Positions 52,571 to 61,713 are shown, counted from the stretch's first letter. The stretch: DNA of 64,000 nt from JBMNOZ01 sp050943335 (GCA_050943335.1 JBMNOZ010000008.1:18821-82820), one strand, 5' to 3'. The notes: generated by a model not told the origin, from the letters alone. Translations and numbers: made by a program.

Positions 52571-52915
52571 ATGTCCGCTGTAAAAACAAAAATGAACGTC
52601 AAAAAAGGCGATACAGTTATGGTAATTACCGGAAAGGATGCCGGGAAAAAAGGTAAGGTTCTCGAAGTTTTTCCTAAGAAAAATAGAGTAGTCGTAGAAA
52701 AAGTTAACGTGGTTAAAAAACACCAAAGACCTACTCGAGATAACCCTCAAGGCGGAATAGAAGAGGTGGAAGCACCGATCCATGTTTCTAATGTGATGCT
52801 CTTTTGCACAGAATGCAATTCGGTTACCAGAAGAAGTATTAAAGAGACCGGAGAAGGAAAAGTTCGGGTCTGTAAAAGGTGTGGACACAATTTGCCAGAT
52901 CAAAATAAGAAATAA
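52571..52915 (+). CDS. rplX: Ribosomal protein L24
   Basis: A 114-residue early assembly protein with a KOW motif (VKKGDTVMVITGKDAGKKG). The C-terminal half has two CxxC pairs (CTEC, CKRC) that could bind zinc; this is common in Clostridia and missing in Bacillus. AGGGGG leads the ATG, and rplE follows after 21 nt. Confidence 0.96.
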   Translation: MSAVKTKMNVKKGDTVMVITGKDAGKKGKVLEVFPKKNRVVVEKVNVVKKHQRPTRDNPQGGIEEVEAPIHVSNVMLFCTECNSVTRRSIKETGEGKVRVCKRCGHNLPDQNKK

Positions 52916-52936
52916 TCCTGGAAGGGAGGTACTCCG

Positions 52937-53476
52937 GTGGCCCGTTTAAAAGAATATTACAAAAATGAAATAACTCCTGCGCTTCAGAAGAAGTTTAACT
53001 ATAAAAGTATTATGCAAACTCCGCGTCTGGAGAAAATAGTTATCAATGTCGGTTTAGGCGAGGCGATTCAAAATCCCAAGGCCATTGATGCCGCAGTTGA
53101 GGATATAATGGCAATTTCGGGACAGAAACCGGTTATAAATCGCGCTAAAAAATCCATCGCTGCTTTTAAATTGCGGACGGGTATGCCCGTAGGAGTCAAA
53201 GTTACCCTACGAGGAAATAGAATGTATGAGTTTTTGGATAGACTCTTGAACATTGCCCTTCCCAGAGTAAGGGACTTTCAAGGCGTTTCGGGGAAATCTT
53301 TTGACGGTCGGGGAAATTACACCCTGGGAATCAAAGAACAATTGATTTTTCCGGAAATAATTTACGACAAAATTGATAAAATCAGGGGTATGGACATTGT
53401 GTTTGTGACAACAGCTAACACTGATGAGGAAGCGAAAGAGCTTTTAAAAGGATTCGGAATGCCGTTTCGTGACTAG
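52937..53476 (+). CDS. rplE: Ribosomal protein L5
   Basis: A 179-residue protein that binds 5S rRNA in the central protuberance. It begins ARLKEYYKNEITPALQKKF and has KIVINVGLGEA and the NYTLGIKEQLIFPEI segment. The GTG start follows GGGAGG. rpsN is 22 nt away. Confidence 0.97.
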   Translation: MARLKEYYKNEITPALQKKFNYKSIMQTPRLEKIVINVGLGEAIQNPKAIDAAVEDIMAISGQKPVINRAKKSIAAFKLRTGMPVGVKVTLRGNRMYEFLDRLLNIALPRVRDFQGVSGKSFDGRGNYTLGIKEQLIFPEIIYDKIDKIRGMDIVFVTTANTDEEAKELLKGFGMPFRD

Positions 53477-53498
53477 TGTGTAAGGAGGCTTATAAAAT

Positions 53499-53684
53499 AT
53501 GGCCAAAAAATCAAAAATAGTTCGGCAATCGCGCAAACCGAAGTATTCCGTGCGTTGGCACAACCGCTGCAAACTATGCGGTCGGCCACATGCGTATATG
53601 CGCAAATTTGGAATATGTAGGATATGCTTCAGAGAACTGGCTTATAAGGGTGAATTGCCCGGTATAACCAAAGCCAGTTGGTAA
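53499..53684 (+). CDS. rpsN: Ribosomal protein S14, zinc-binding type
   Basis: A 61-residue short type-Z S14. C24, C27, C40 and C43 (CKLC, CRIC) hold zinc. AAGGAGG precedes the ATG. It lies between rplE and rpsH as normal; whether a second, zinc-free S14 exists elsewhere is unknown. Confidence 0.97.
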   Translation: MAKKSKIVRQSRKPKYSVRWHNRCKLCGRPHAYMRKFGICRICFRELAYKGELPGITKASW

Positions 53685-53712
53685 GCATTATTGGAGAAAG
53701 GGGGAAACTCTT

Positions 53713-54114
53713 GTGTCAACAACATCTGATCCCATTGCTGATTTCTTGACCCGTATCCGTAATGCCGGAATGGTATATCACGATAAAGTTGAAATACCCG
53801 GCTCCAAGATTAAAAAAGCCCTGGCAGAACTGTTAAAACAGGAAGGCTATATCAGGGATTACGAATATATTGAGGATAATAAGCAGGGAATTTTAAGATT
53901 GTATCTTAAATATGGTCCCAATCGGGAAAGAGTCATCACCGGTTTAAAAAGAATTAGTCGTCCGGGCTTGCGCGTTTATGCCAAGAAAGATCAAGTTCCA
54001 AAAGTGCTTGGAGGTCTTGGAGTAGCTGTAATATCCACCTCCAAAGGTATTATGTCCGACAGACAGGCCCGTAGCGAAGGCTTGGGCGGAGAAGTTATCT
54101 GCTATATTTGGTAA
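53713..54114 (+). CDS. rpsH: Ribosomal protein S8
   Basis: A 133-residue primary binding protein of the small-subunit platform. It opens SDPIADFLTRIRNAG and ends STSKGIMSDRQARSEGLGGE, the S8 signature. GTG start after AAAGGGGG. rplF is 17 nt downstream. Confidence 0.97.
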   Translation: MSTTSDPIADFLTRIRNAGMVYHDKVEIPGSKIKKALAELLKQEGYIRDYEYIEDNKQGILRLYLKYGPNRERVITGLKRISRPGLRVYAKKDQVPKVLGGLGVAVISTSKGIMSDRQARSEGLGGEVICYIW

Positions 54115-54131
54115 GAGTGGAGGTGTAGGAA

Positions 54132-54674
54132 ATGTCTCGTGTTGGTAAAAACCCCATTCCCATTCCCAGCGGGGTGGAGGTCAAAATGGAAGGTCAAACA
54201 GTAACGGTTAAAGGGCCAAAAGGGACTTTAAGCAGAGAATTTAGACCGGAAATAACTATTGAGATCAAAGACAATATTATCAACGTCACTCGTTCCAGCG
54301 ATAAGCCCCTGCATCGTTCCCTCCACGGTTTAACTCGGTCCCTGTTATTCAACATGATAGAGGGAGTAACCAATGGTTTTAGCAAAAGTCTAGATTTAGT
54401 AGGGGTAGGTTACCGGGCTTCTTTACAAGGCAAAAAATTGGTGCTTGCCGTTGGGAAATCTCACCCCGTAGAAATGGAACCTTGGGAAGGAATTGAAATA
54501 GAAGTACCAGCCCCGAATAAAATTATTGTTAAGGGAATTGACAAGGAGAAAGTCGGTATTTTCGCTGCTAATATCCGTAAACAGCGTCCAGTTGAACCTT
54601 ATAAAGGTAAAGGAATTAAATACGACCAAGAATTTGTCCGGCGTAAGGTGGGCAAAGCCGGCGTAAAAGCTTAA
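54132..54674 (+). CDS. rplF: Ribosomal protein L6
   Basis: A 180-residue two-lobed protein near the factor-binding site. It opens SRVGKNPIPIPSGVEVKMEG and has the C-terminal signature RKQRPVEPYKGKGIKY. GGAGG precedes the ATG. A 43-nt spacer leads to rplR. Confidence 0.97.
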   Translation: MSRVGKNPIPIPSGVEVKMEGQTVTVKGPKGTLSREFRPEITIEIKDNIINVTRSSDKPLHRSLHGLTRSLLFNMIEGVTNGFSKSLDLVGVGYRASLQGKKLVLAVGKSHPVEMEPWEGIEIEVPAPNKIIVKGIDKEKVGIFAANIRKQRPVEPYKGKGIKYDQEFVRRKVGKAGVKA

Positions 54675-54717
54675 AAGTAAGGGCAAAATCTCTTGCTGCA
54701 TAGAAAGGGTGAAAAGG

Positions 54718-55086
54718 TTGATTAAAAGAACCGATCGGCGGAAAGTTTTAAGAAAGAAACACAAAAGTGTGCGTAAAAAAATCCATGGTATGGCCCAAAG
54801 ACCTAGGCTGGCAGTCTTTAGGAGCTTAAAACATATTTACGCTCAAGTCATAGATGATGATTTAGGTCGGACGCTAACGGTAGCTTCTTCCCTTGACCCG
54901 GAATTCAAAGCTTCAGGTCTATCCGGAGGTAATATTGAGGGAGCTAAAAAAGTAGGAGAACTCGTAGCTAAAAAAGCTTTAGATAAAGGGATAACAAAAG
55001 TAGTATATGATCGGGGCGGAAATCTATATCATGGACGGGTAAAAGCCCTGGCAGAATCAGCCCGAGAAGCGGGACTTGAGTTCTAA
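54718..55086 (+). CDS. rplR: Ribosomal protein L18
   Basis: A 122-residue 5S rRNA-binding protein. It reads DRRKVLRKKHKSVRKKIHG and PRLAVFRSLKHIYAQVIDD. A GTG at 54709 touches the GAAAGGG site; the TTG at 54718 is spaced correctly and matches family starts. rpsE is 24 nt downstream. Confidence 0.95.
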   Translation: MIKRTDRRKVLRKKHKSVRKKIHGMAQRPRLAVFRSLKHIYAQVIDDDLGRTLTVASSLDPEFKASGLSGGNIEGAKKVGELVAKKALDKGITKVVYDRGGNLYHGRVKALAESAREAGLEF

Positions 55087-55110
55087 ACTTTAAAAAAGGA
55101 GGGAAAATAA

Positions 55111-55611
55111 TTGTCCAATATCGATCCTAGCAAATTAGAGTTAAGTGAACGAGTTGTGCACATCTCCCGAGTCGCTAAGGTTGTTAAGGGTGGAAGACGG
55201 TTTAGTTTTAGTGCCCTGGTAGTTGTCGGCGATGGGAACGGTATTGTCGGGGCCGGACTTGGTAAAGCTACGGAGGTTCCGGAAGCAATTCGTAAGGGAA
55301 TTGAGGATGCTAAGAAAAACTTGATTAGCATTCCGTTAAAAGGTACAACTATTCCTCATCCGATAATTGGGAAATTCGGCGCGGGAAGAGTGCTGCTTAA
55401 ACCAGCTTCCCCAGGAACTGGTGTTATTGCTGGTGGCCCGGTTCGTGCCGTATTAGAGATGGCGGGAGTTCAAGATATACTTACCAAATCCCTTGGATCT
55501 GCCAATCCTCATAATGTTGTCCATGCTACCATGGTTGGTTTAACAGAACTAAAAAGCGATAAAGAAGTAGCCAAAATGCGCGGTAAAACAGTTGAGGAAA
55601 TTTTAACCTAG
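55111..55611 (+). CDS. rpsE: Ribosomal protein S5
   Basis: A 166-residue protein that affects translational accuracy. The signature VVKGGRRFSFSALVVVGD is intact, as is the C-terminal dsRNA-like fold. The TTG start follows AGGAGGG. The gene normally next, rpmD (L30), is absent: only 55 nt separate it from rplO. Confidence 0.97.
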   Translation: MSNIDPSKLELSERVVHISRVAKVVKGGRRFSFSALVVVGDGNGIVGAGLGKATEVPEAIRKGIEDAKKNLISIPLKGTTIPHPIIGKFGAGRVLLKPASPGTGVIAGGPVRAVLEMAGVQDILTKSLGSANPHNVVHATMVGLTELKSDKEVAKMRGKTVEEILT

Positions 55612-55666
55612 TACCATAAATGGTAAGTAATGGCGAACGGACAGAAAAGTTAAGGAGGTGTCCAAA

Positions 55667-56110
55667 TTGAAACTACATGAACTTAAGCCGGCTCCCGGTT
55701 CGACCAGGAAACGCAGACGTGTTGGACGCGGTGATGGATCTGGATTAGGAAACACATCCGGTAGGGGCCATAAAGGACAAAAGGCACGTTCTGGCGGCGG
55801 AGTTCGTCCCGGATTTGAAGGGGGTCAGATGCCCTTAATCCGTAGACTACCAAAGAGAGGATTTACAAATATATTTAAGAAAGAATATGCAGTGGTTAAT
55901 GTTTCTGATTTGGAAGAAAGATATGAAAATGGAGCAGAGGTTACAATCGAATCGCTTTTTAAAACCGGTTTGGTTAAAAAGGCCCCTCACGGTGTTAAAG
56001 TACTAGGAGATGGGGAATTGACTAAGGCTCTGACCGTAAAAGTTAATAAGGTGAGTAAAATGGCCGCTGAAAAGATCATTGCAGCCGGCGGAAAAGTTGA
56101 GGTGGAATAA
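55667..56110 (+). CDS. rplO: Ribosomal protein L15
   Basis: A 147-residue late-assembly protein with the glycine/arginine-rich start GSTRKRRRVGRGDGSGLGN. A GTG at 55658 overlaps AAGGAGG; the TTG at 55667 is correctly spaced and begins MKLHELKPAPG as in the family. The stop is directly followed by the secY ATG. Confidence 0.97.
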   Translation: MKLHELKPAPGSTRKRRRVGRGDGSGLGNTSGRGHKGQKARSGGGVRPGFEGGQMPLIRRLPKRGFTNIFKKEYAVVNVSDLEERYENGAEVTIESLFKTGLVKKAPHGVKVLGDGELTKALTVKVNKVSKMAAEKIIAAGGKVEVE

Positions 56111-57400
56111 ATGATACTCCAGACCCTGAAAGATGCATGGAGAGTCCCCAGCATTAGAAGCAAAATAGGGTTTACTCTAATAATGCTTCTGATCTTCAGG
56201 ATCGGGGCCCATATCCCGATTCCTTTTATGGACCGTGCGGTATTGCAAGAAATGATGGGTAGTGGGGGATTATTTGATTTCTTCAATACCTTTTCTGGAG
56301 GATCCTTAAAAAGGTTTTCAGTATTTGCCTTAAGTATCATGCCTTATATTACAGCCTCAATTATTTTCACGCTTCTTACTGCAGTTGTTCCAGCTTTGGA
56401 GAGGTTAGCTAAAGAGGGCCAAGAAGGGCGAAAAAAGATAGCTCAATATACTCGTTATTGCACCGTGATTTTTGGTTTTATCAATGGATTTGGGCTTACC
56501 ATCGGTCTTAGGGGTGCCTTGATTATCCCTGACCCTTCTTATCGAATTCCAATCTACCTGATGATTGCTTTAGTTTTAACGGCAGGCACAGCTTTTTTAA
56601 TGTGGCTTGGTGAACAAATCACGGAAAAAGGAATCGGCAATGGTATTTCTTTGATTATTTTCGCCGGTATTGTTGCTGCTGTACCGGACGGCATAAAATA
56701 TTTAGTGAGTCTCTTAAAAGTAGGGGAGATTAACTGGATGTCAGTTGCCGGATTGGTGGTTATTGGAGCTTTCATTATCGCCGGCGTAGTATTTATTCAA
56801 GAAGGTCAAAGACGAATTCCTGTTCAATATGCTAAAAGAGTGGTAGGCCGGAAGGTCTATGGAGGTCAAAGTTCTCATATACCTTTAAAAGTCAACCAGG
56901 CCGGGGTAATTCCTATTATTTTTGGAATCTCGCTTATGGCTTTTCCTGCCACTATTGCGACTTGGTTGCCTCAGGATTCTTCGTTTGCGATGTTTGCCGC
57001 AACGTGGTTGACGATGAATGGGACACTTAAATCCATTCCGTATCTGATTGTTTATGCCCTCCTAATTATCTTCTTTACCTACTTCTATACGGGAATAACC
57101 TTTAACCCCATTGATGTTGCCGATAATCTTAAAAAATATGGTGGATTTATACCGGGAATTCGACCCGGGCGCCCCACATCTGACTATTTATTTAAGATTC
57201 TTGGGAAAGTCACTTTGGCGGGAGGACTATTCCTAGCTATAATCGCTGTCTTACCAAGCCTGATAATAGGGTTAACGGGAATCCAAAATATTTACCTCGG
57301 CGGTACCTCTCTGCTGATTGTGGTAAGTGTGGCTTTGGATACTATGAAGCAAATGGAGAACCAACTCTTACAGCGTCATTATCAGGGATTCTTAAAATAG
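56111..57400 (+). CDS. secY: Protein translocase subunit SecY
   Basis: A 429-residue ten-helix channel through which proteins cross or enter the membrane, partnered by SecE (31470). The first helix begins SKIGFTLIMLLIFRIGAHIPIP, and the QEGQRRIPVQYAKR loop and the final cytoplasmic tail are present. The ATG abuts the rplO stop; its ribosome site GAGGTGG lies within rplO. adk follows after 16 nt. Confidence 0.97.
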   Translation: MILQTLKDAWRVPSIRSKIGFTLIMLLIFRIGAHIPIPFMDRAVLQEMMGSGGLFDFFNTFSGGSLKRFSVFALSIMPYITASIIFTLLTAVVPALERLAKEGQEGRKKIAQYTRYCTVIFGFINGFGLTIGLRGALIIPDPSYRIPIYLMIALVLTAGTAFLMWLGEQITEKGIGNGISLIIFAGIVAAVPDGIKYLVSLLKVGEINWMSVAGLVVIGAFIIAGVVFIQEGQRRIPVQYAKRVVGRKVYGGQSSHIPLKVNQAGVIPIIFGISLMAFPATIATWLPQDSSFAMFAATWLTMNGTLKSIPYLIVYALLIIFFTYFYTGITFNPIDVADNLKKYGGFIPGIRPGRPTSDYLFKILGKVTLAGGLFLAIIAVLPSLIIGLTGIQNIYLGGTSLLIVVSVALDTMKQMENQLLQRHYQGFLK

Positions 57401-57416
57401 AGGAGATGCTTATTTA

Positions 57417-58067
57417 ATGAGACTCATACTCATGGGGCCTCCTGGAGCAGGCAAAGGAACTCAGGCCGAACCCCTGGCGAACCATTTCAAAGTTCCTCAC
57501 ATTTCAACAGGAGACATGTTTCGCTCCGCTTTAAAAGAACAAACCACTTTAGGGTTAAAAGCTAAGGAATACATGGATTCCGGGTCTTTGGTTCCGGATG
57601 AATTGACAATTGGAATTGTAGCTGAAAGATTAAAAAAGGCGGATTGTCAAAATGGCTTTCTCTTGGACGGGTTTCCCCGTACGGCTGCCCAAGCGGATGC
57701 CTTGGCTAGGATTCTGACCGAAATGGATTTAAACCTCAACGGAGTAATTTATATTGACGTTGATAACGATATTCTCTTAGAAAGATTAACCGGCAGAAGG
57801 GTTTGTAAACAATGCTCCGCAACCTACCACATCGTTTTTGCTCCTCCTATAACCTCAGGAAGATGTGACAAATGCGGTGGAGAACTCTATCAACGAGATG
57901 ATGATACTTTACAAACGGTAGAAAACCGCCTGCAAGTTTACAACGATCAAACACAACCTTTGCTTGACTACTACCATAAAGAAAACTTATTAATAAGAAT
58001 AGACGGAAACCAAGGGATAGATCGGGTTTTCCACGATATCCTTAAGGCTTTGGAGTATAATCAATGA
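57417..58067 (+). CDS. adk: Adenylate kinase
   Basis: A 216-residue enzyme that interconverts ATP plus AMP and two ADP. The P-loop GPPGAGKGTQ, the LLDGFPRTAAQADAL site and a zinc-binding lid with four Cys (CKQC, CDKC) are visible. The ATG at 57417 follows AGAGGAG. It overlaps map by 4 nt, the usual secY-adk-map order. Confidence 0.98.
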   Translation: MRLILMGPPGAGKGTQAEPLANHFKVPHISTGDMFRSALKEQTTLGLKAKEYMDSGSLVPDELTIGIVAERLKKADCQNGFLLDGFPRTAAQADALARILTEMDLNLNGVIYIDVDNDILLERLTGRRVCKQCSATYHIVFAPPITSGRCDKCGGELYQRDDDTLQTVENRLQVYNDQTQPLLDYYHKENLLIRIDGNQGIDRVFHDILKALEYNQ

Positions 58068-58810
58068 TTGAGCTTAAAAATAAGGAACAGCTTGCTAAAA
58101 TGCGGGTTGCTGGTCAAATAGTAGCCGAAGTACTGGAGCTAATGAAAGAACTCGTTAAACCGGGAGTGACCACTTCAGAACTAAACAGAGCAGCAGAAAG
58201 ACATATCAAGAAGCAGAAAGCAATCCCAGCATTTAAAGGGTACAATGGTTTCCCGGCGACTCTTTGCACCTCCATCAATGAAGAAGTAGTGCACGGAATT
58301 CCCGGTTTAAGGGTCTTAGAAAATGGAGATATTATCAGTATTGACTGCGGTGTTGTTTACTCCGGTTACTATGGGGATTCAGCAATTACTCTTCCAGTGG
58401 GGGAGATAAGCGCGGAGCGTCAAAAACTTTTAGCAGTCTGTGAAGAATCATTAAAGTTGGGTATTGCCCAAGCCTTGAAGGGGAAGCGCCTTTTTGATAT
58501 TTCCCATGCTATTCAAAGTTACGTGGAGCAAAACGGAATGTCAGTAGTGCGAGATTATGTAGGACATGGAATCGGCACAAAAATGCATGAGGAACCGCAG
58601 ATCCCTAACTTTGGCAAACCCGGCAGAGGGCCTAGACTCGAGATAGGAATGGCCCTGGCGATAGAACCTATGGTCAATTTAGGAGGCTATGAGGTGGAAG
58701 TCCTTGAGGACAACTGGACAGTAGTAACCAAGGACAGAAAAGCCTCGGCACATTTCGAACACACAGTGGCCATAACAGAAAATGGCCCTGAAATACTAAC
58801 TCGATTATAA
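58064..58810 (+). CDS. map: Methionine aminopeptidase, type I
   Basis: A 248-residue metalloenzyme that removes the initiator Met from new proteins. The metal ligands lie in ISIDCGVVYSGYYGDSA (two Asp), GHGIGTKMHEEP (His), AIEPMVN (Glu) and the last FEHTVAI (Glu). It has no N-terminal zinc finger. The ATG overlaps the adk stop. infA is 39 nt downstream. Confidence 0.97.
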   Translation: MIELKNKEQLAKMRVAGQIVAEVLELMKELVKPGVTTSELNRAAERHIKKQKAIPAFKGYNGFPATLCTSINEEVVHGIPGLRVLENGDIISIDCGVVYSGYYGDSAITLPVGEISAERQKLLAVCEESLKLGIAQALKGKRLFDISHAIQSYVEQNGMSVVRDYVGHGIGTKMHEEPQIPNFGKPGRGPRLEIGMALAIEPMVNLGGYEVEVLEDNWTVVTKDRKASAHFEHTVAITENGPEILTRL

Positions 58811-58849
58811 GTCTAAAACCGGAAAAAAAGTCAAAGGAGGGATATGCTG

Positions 58850-59068
58850 ATGTCAAAAGAAGATGTTATTGAAGTTGAAGGAAAAGTAATAGAACCGTTG
58901 CCAAATGCGATGTTTACAGTAGAATTAAACAATGGGCATAAAGTCTTAGCACATGTCTCTGGAAAGATAAGAATGCATTTTATTAGGATTCTACCAGGGG
59001 ATAGGGTCACCGTGGAGCTCTCTCCCTATGACCTGACCAGAGGACGCATTGTATATAGATATAAGTAG
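58850..59068 (+). CDS. infA: Translation initiation factor IF-1
   Basis: A 72-residue OB-fold factor that occupies the A site during initiation: KEDVIEVEGKVIEPLPNAMF and HVSGKIRMHFIRILPGDRV. AAAGGAGGG at about 58833-58841 suits the ATG at 58850 rather than the ATG at 58844. rpmJ comes 15 nt later. Confidence 0.98.
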   Translation: MSKEDVIEVEGKVIEPLPNAMFTVELNNGHKVLAHVSGKIRMHFIRILPGDRVTVELSPYDLTRGRIVYRYK

Positions 59069-59083
59069 AGGGAGGGATTACAG

Positions 59084-59197
59084 GTGAAAGTAAGGCCTTC
59101 TGTGAAACCAATATGCGAAAAGTGTAAAGTTATCAAAAGACATGGAAAAGTGATGGTCATTTGTGAAAACCCAAAGCATAAGCAGCGCCAAGGGTAA
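59084..59197 (+). CDS. rpmJ: Ribosomal protein L36
   Basis: A 37-residue zinc protein with C11, C14, C27 and H32 (CEKC, CENPKH). The GTG start follows GGGAGGG. It is too short for most ORF cut-offs. After it the cluster is interrupted by a 120-nt repeat-like spacer before rpsM. Confidence 0.97.
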   Translation: MKVRPSVKPICEKCKVIKRHGKVMVICENPKHKQRQG

Positions 59198-59317
59198 AAT
59201 TGAAGTGCGAAACACGAAGCACGAAATGTTTCGGATATAATAATCAAAATCTTAGGTTAATTAAAATATTGAACATCGAACTTCGAGTATCGAAAAAAAC
59301 GGGGGTGTGTATTTTAG
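59198..59317 (+). repeat. Repeat-like spacer between rpmJ and rpsM
   Basis: The spacer is built of short near-repeats of the type GCGAAACACGAAGCACGAAA and CATCGAACTTCGAGTATCGA, each with partial inverted repeats (CGAA/TTCG). Neighbouring spacers in this run are 10-45 nt, so the 120 nt are exceptional. It may be a degenerate intergenic repeat family insertion. No gene is present. Confidence 0.55.
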
Positions 59318-59689
59318 ATGGCACGTATCGCAGGGGTGGATATACCCCGAGACAAACGTGTTGAGGTGGCTCTTACGTATATTTATGGAATTGGAGCTTC
59401 TCAATCTAGAAAAATTTTGGCCAAAAATCAGATTAATCCTGATACCAGAGTCAAAGATCTTACTGATGGCGAAATTGCCAAAATCAGGGAAACAATTGAT
59501 AAAGAATATATTGTTGAGGGCGACTTGCGTCGCGAGGTAGCCCTTAACATCAAAAGATTAACAGAAATCGGTTGCTATCGGGGTTTACGTCATCGCCGAG
59601 GATTGCCTGTCCGGGGGCAGAGAACAAAAACTAATGCTCGAACTCGAAAAGGTCCGTCTCGGGCAATTGGCGGCAAGAAGAAAAAGTAA
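59318..59689 (+). CDS. rpsM: Ribosomal protein S13
   Basis: A 123-residue head protein bridging to the large subunit. It reads ARIAGVDIPRDKRVEVAL and ends RHRRGLPVRGQRTKTNAR with a basic tail. GGGGGTG precedes the ATG. It begins the alpha part: rpsM-rpsK-rpsD-rpoA-rplQ. Confidence 0.97.
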   Translation: MARIAGVDIPRDKRVEVALTYIYGIGASQSRKILAKNQINPDTRVKDLTDGEIAKIRETIDKEYIVEGDLRREVALNIKRLTEIGCYRGLRHRRGLPVRGQRTKTNARTRKGPSRAIGGKKKK

Positions 59690-59707
59690 AGGAGGGCATA
59701 TTAAGGA

Positions 59708-60097
59708 ATGGCACGTAAAGTAGCTCGTACCAGACGAAGAGAACGCAAAAATATCGAAAGTGGCGTAGCGCATATCAAATCTACCTTTAATAATACTATT
59801 GTTACAATTACTGATACCTCTGGAAATGCAATTTCCTGGGCCAGTGCAGGTGCACTCGGATTTAAAGGTTCCCGAAAAAGCACGCCCTTCGCAGCTCAGA
59901 TGGCGGCTGAAACTGCTGCAAAGGCGGCTATGGAACATGGCTTAAAATCGATAGAATGTTTTGTTAAAGGACCTGGCGCTGGGAGAGAAGCAGCTATTAG
60001 AGCCCTTCAGGCCGCAGGCCTTGATGTAAACCTTATCAGGGATGTTACTCCAGTTCCTCATAACGGTTGTCGTCCGCCCAAACGTAGAAGAGTATAA
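59708..60097 (+). CDS. rpsK: Ribosomal protein S11
   Basis: A 129-residue platform protein near the E-site mRNA. It has HIKSTFNNTIVTITDTSGN and the end PVPHNGCRPPKRRRV. AAAGGAGGG precedes the ATG. rpsD is 12 nt downstream. Confidence 0.97.
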   Translation: MARKVARTRRRERKNIESGVAHIKSTFNNTIVTITDTSGNAISWASAGALGFKGSRKSTPFAAQMAAETAAKAAMEHGLKSIECFVKGPGAGREAAIRALQAAGLDVNLIRDVTPVPHNGCRPPKRRRV

Positions 60098-60109
60098 GGA
60101 GGTGTAGGC

Positions 60110-60739
60110 ATGGCAAGATATACAGAACCAGTGTGCCGGTTGTGCCGGCGTGAAGGACAGAAACTATTCCTTAAAGGCGACCGTTGTTATAGTAATAAAT
60201 GTGCAGTGGATCGTCGTCCCCATCCGCCCGGAATGCATGGACAAAGCAGGGGTAAAAAACCGACCGAATACGGTATTCAGTTGCGAGAAAAACAAAAAGC
60301 CAGAAGAATTTACGGCGTTATGGAAAAACAATTCAGAGGCTACTTTAAAAAGGCCGCTCGCCAAAAAGGTAGGACTGGGGAAAATCTTCTCCGCCTCTTA
60401 GAGCGTCGTTTGGATAATGTGGTCTACCGTCTTGGGTTTGCAGCATCCAGACCAGAAGCTCGTCAGTTTGTAACTCACGGTCATATTACCGTTAATGGAA
60501 AGAGAGTTGATATTCCTTCCTACTTAGTTAACGTCGGAGAAGTTATATCTTTTAAAGAAAAAAGTAGGGAGATAAATAGAATTAAGGAATTGACTGAGGC
60601 TCTTGCAGATCGGACAGTGCCCGCTTGGCTCAGCCTTGACACTGAGGCTGTTACAGGGACCGTAATTCAAATGCCGTCTCGTGAGGATGTTCAGATTCCG
60701 ATCGAAGAACATCTTATCGTTGAGAGGTACTCACGTTAA
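60110..60739 (+). CDS. rpsD: Ribosomal protein S4
   Basis: A 209-residue primary 16S-binding protein and 30S assembly initiator. It is the zinc form, with C9, C12, C26 and C31 (CRLC and the later CYSNKC). The S4 domain RRLDNVVYRLGFA follows. AAGGAGG precedes the ATG. Confidence 0.97.
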   Translation: MARYTEPVCRLCRREGQKLFLKGDRCYSNKCAVDRRPHPPGMHGQSRGKKPTEYGIQLREKQKARRIYGVMEKQFRGYFKKAARQKGRTGENLLRLLERRLDNVVYRLGFAASRPEARQFVTHGHITVNGKRVDIPSYLVNVGEVISFKEKSREINRIKELTEALADRTVPAWLSLDTEAVTGTVIQMPSREDVQIPIEEHLIVERYSR

Positions 60740-60765
60740 ACTTTTCCGAGAAAGAAGGTGCATCA

Positions 60766-61713
60766 ATGTTAGAAATAGAGAAGCCCAATATCGAATGTGT
60801 TGAGCGGTCAGAAGATAATACTTATGCCAAATTTGTTGTTGAACCCTTGGAGAGAGGTTATGGTATTACCCTAGGAAATTCGTTACGCCGAATTTTGCTC
60901 TCTTCCTTGCCGGGTTCAGCGGTAACTTCAGTAAAAATTGAAGGCGTTCTTCATGAGTTCTCAACCATTCCAGGAGTCTTGGAAGACGTAACGGAGATAA
61001 TCCTCAACATTAAATCCCTAGCGCTTAAGGCCCATACCGATGAATTACGCGTTCTGCGCTTAGAATGTGAAGGAGAACAGGTTGTTACTGCGGGAGATAT
61101 TATTACCGGACCTGACATAGAAATTTTAAATCCTGATTTAAAAATTGCAACTCTTGATAAAGACGGCCGGCTTTATATGGAAATGACCGTGGAGCGTTCT
61201 CGTGGATATGTGCCAGCGGAAAGAAATAAAAAACCGGATCATGCCATAGGCGTCATACCGGTTGATTCGATTTTTTCACCAATATATAAAGTAAATTATG
61301 TTGTAGAAGACACCCGGGTTGGTATGATGACTGACTTTGACAAGCTAACCCTGGAAGTCTGGTCCAATGGCAGTATTACACCCCAAGAAGCTATAAGTTT
61401 AGCCGCTAAAATTTTGAGCGAGCATTTAAATCTGTTCATTGGCCTAACGGACCACCTAGACGGCGTTGAGATCATGGTCGAAAAAGAAGAAGAAGCTAAG
61501 GATAAAGTCTTAGAAATGACCATTGAAGAACTGGATTTATCCGTCAGATCCTATAATTGTCTGAAAAGGGCTGGGATTAATACTGTTGAAGAGCTTACTC
61601 AAAGAACAGAAGAGGATATGATGAAAGTCCGCAATCTCGGACGTAAATCCCTGGAAGAAGTCCAGAATAAACTTAAAGAGTTAAACCTAGGATTTTCCAC
61701 TTCGGAAGACTAA
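60766..61713 (+). CDS. rpoA: DNA-directed RNA polymerase subunit alpha
   Basis: A 315-residue subunit that starts polymerase assembly. The N-terminal domain (FVVEPLERGYGITLGNSLRR) dimerises, and the C-terminal domain (SYNCLKRAGINTVEELTQR and RNLGRKSLEEVQNKL) binds UP elements and activators. AGAAGG precedes the ATG. It sits between rpsD and rplQ as usual. Confidence 0.98.
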   Translation: MLEIEKPNIECVERSEDNTYAKFVVEPLERGYGITLGNSLRRILLSSLPGSAVTSVKIEGVLHEFSTIPGVLEDVTEIILNIKSLALKAHTDELRVLRLECEGEQVVTAGDIITGPDIEILNPDLKIATLDKDGRLYMEMTVERSRGYVPAERNKKPDHAIGVIPVDSIFSPIYKVNYVVEDTRVGMMTDFDKLTLEVWSNGSITPQEAISLAAKILSEHLNLFIGLTDHLDGVEIMVEKEEEAKDKVLEMTIEELDLSVRSYNCLKRAGINTVEELTQRTEEDMMKVRNLGRKSLEEVQNKLKELNLGFSTSED

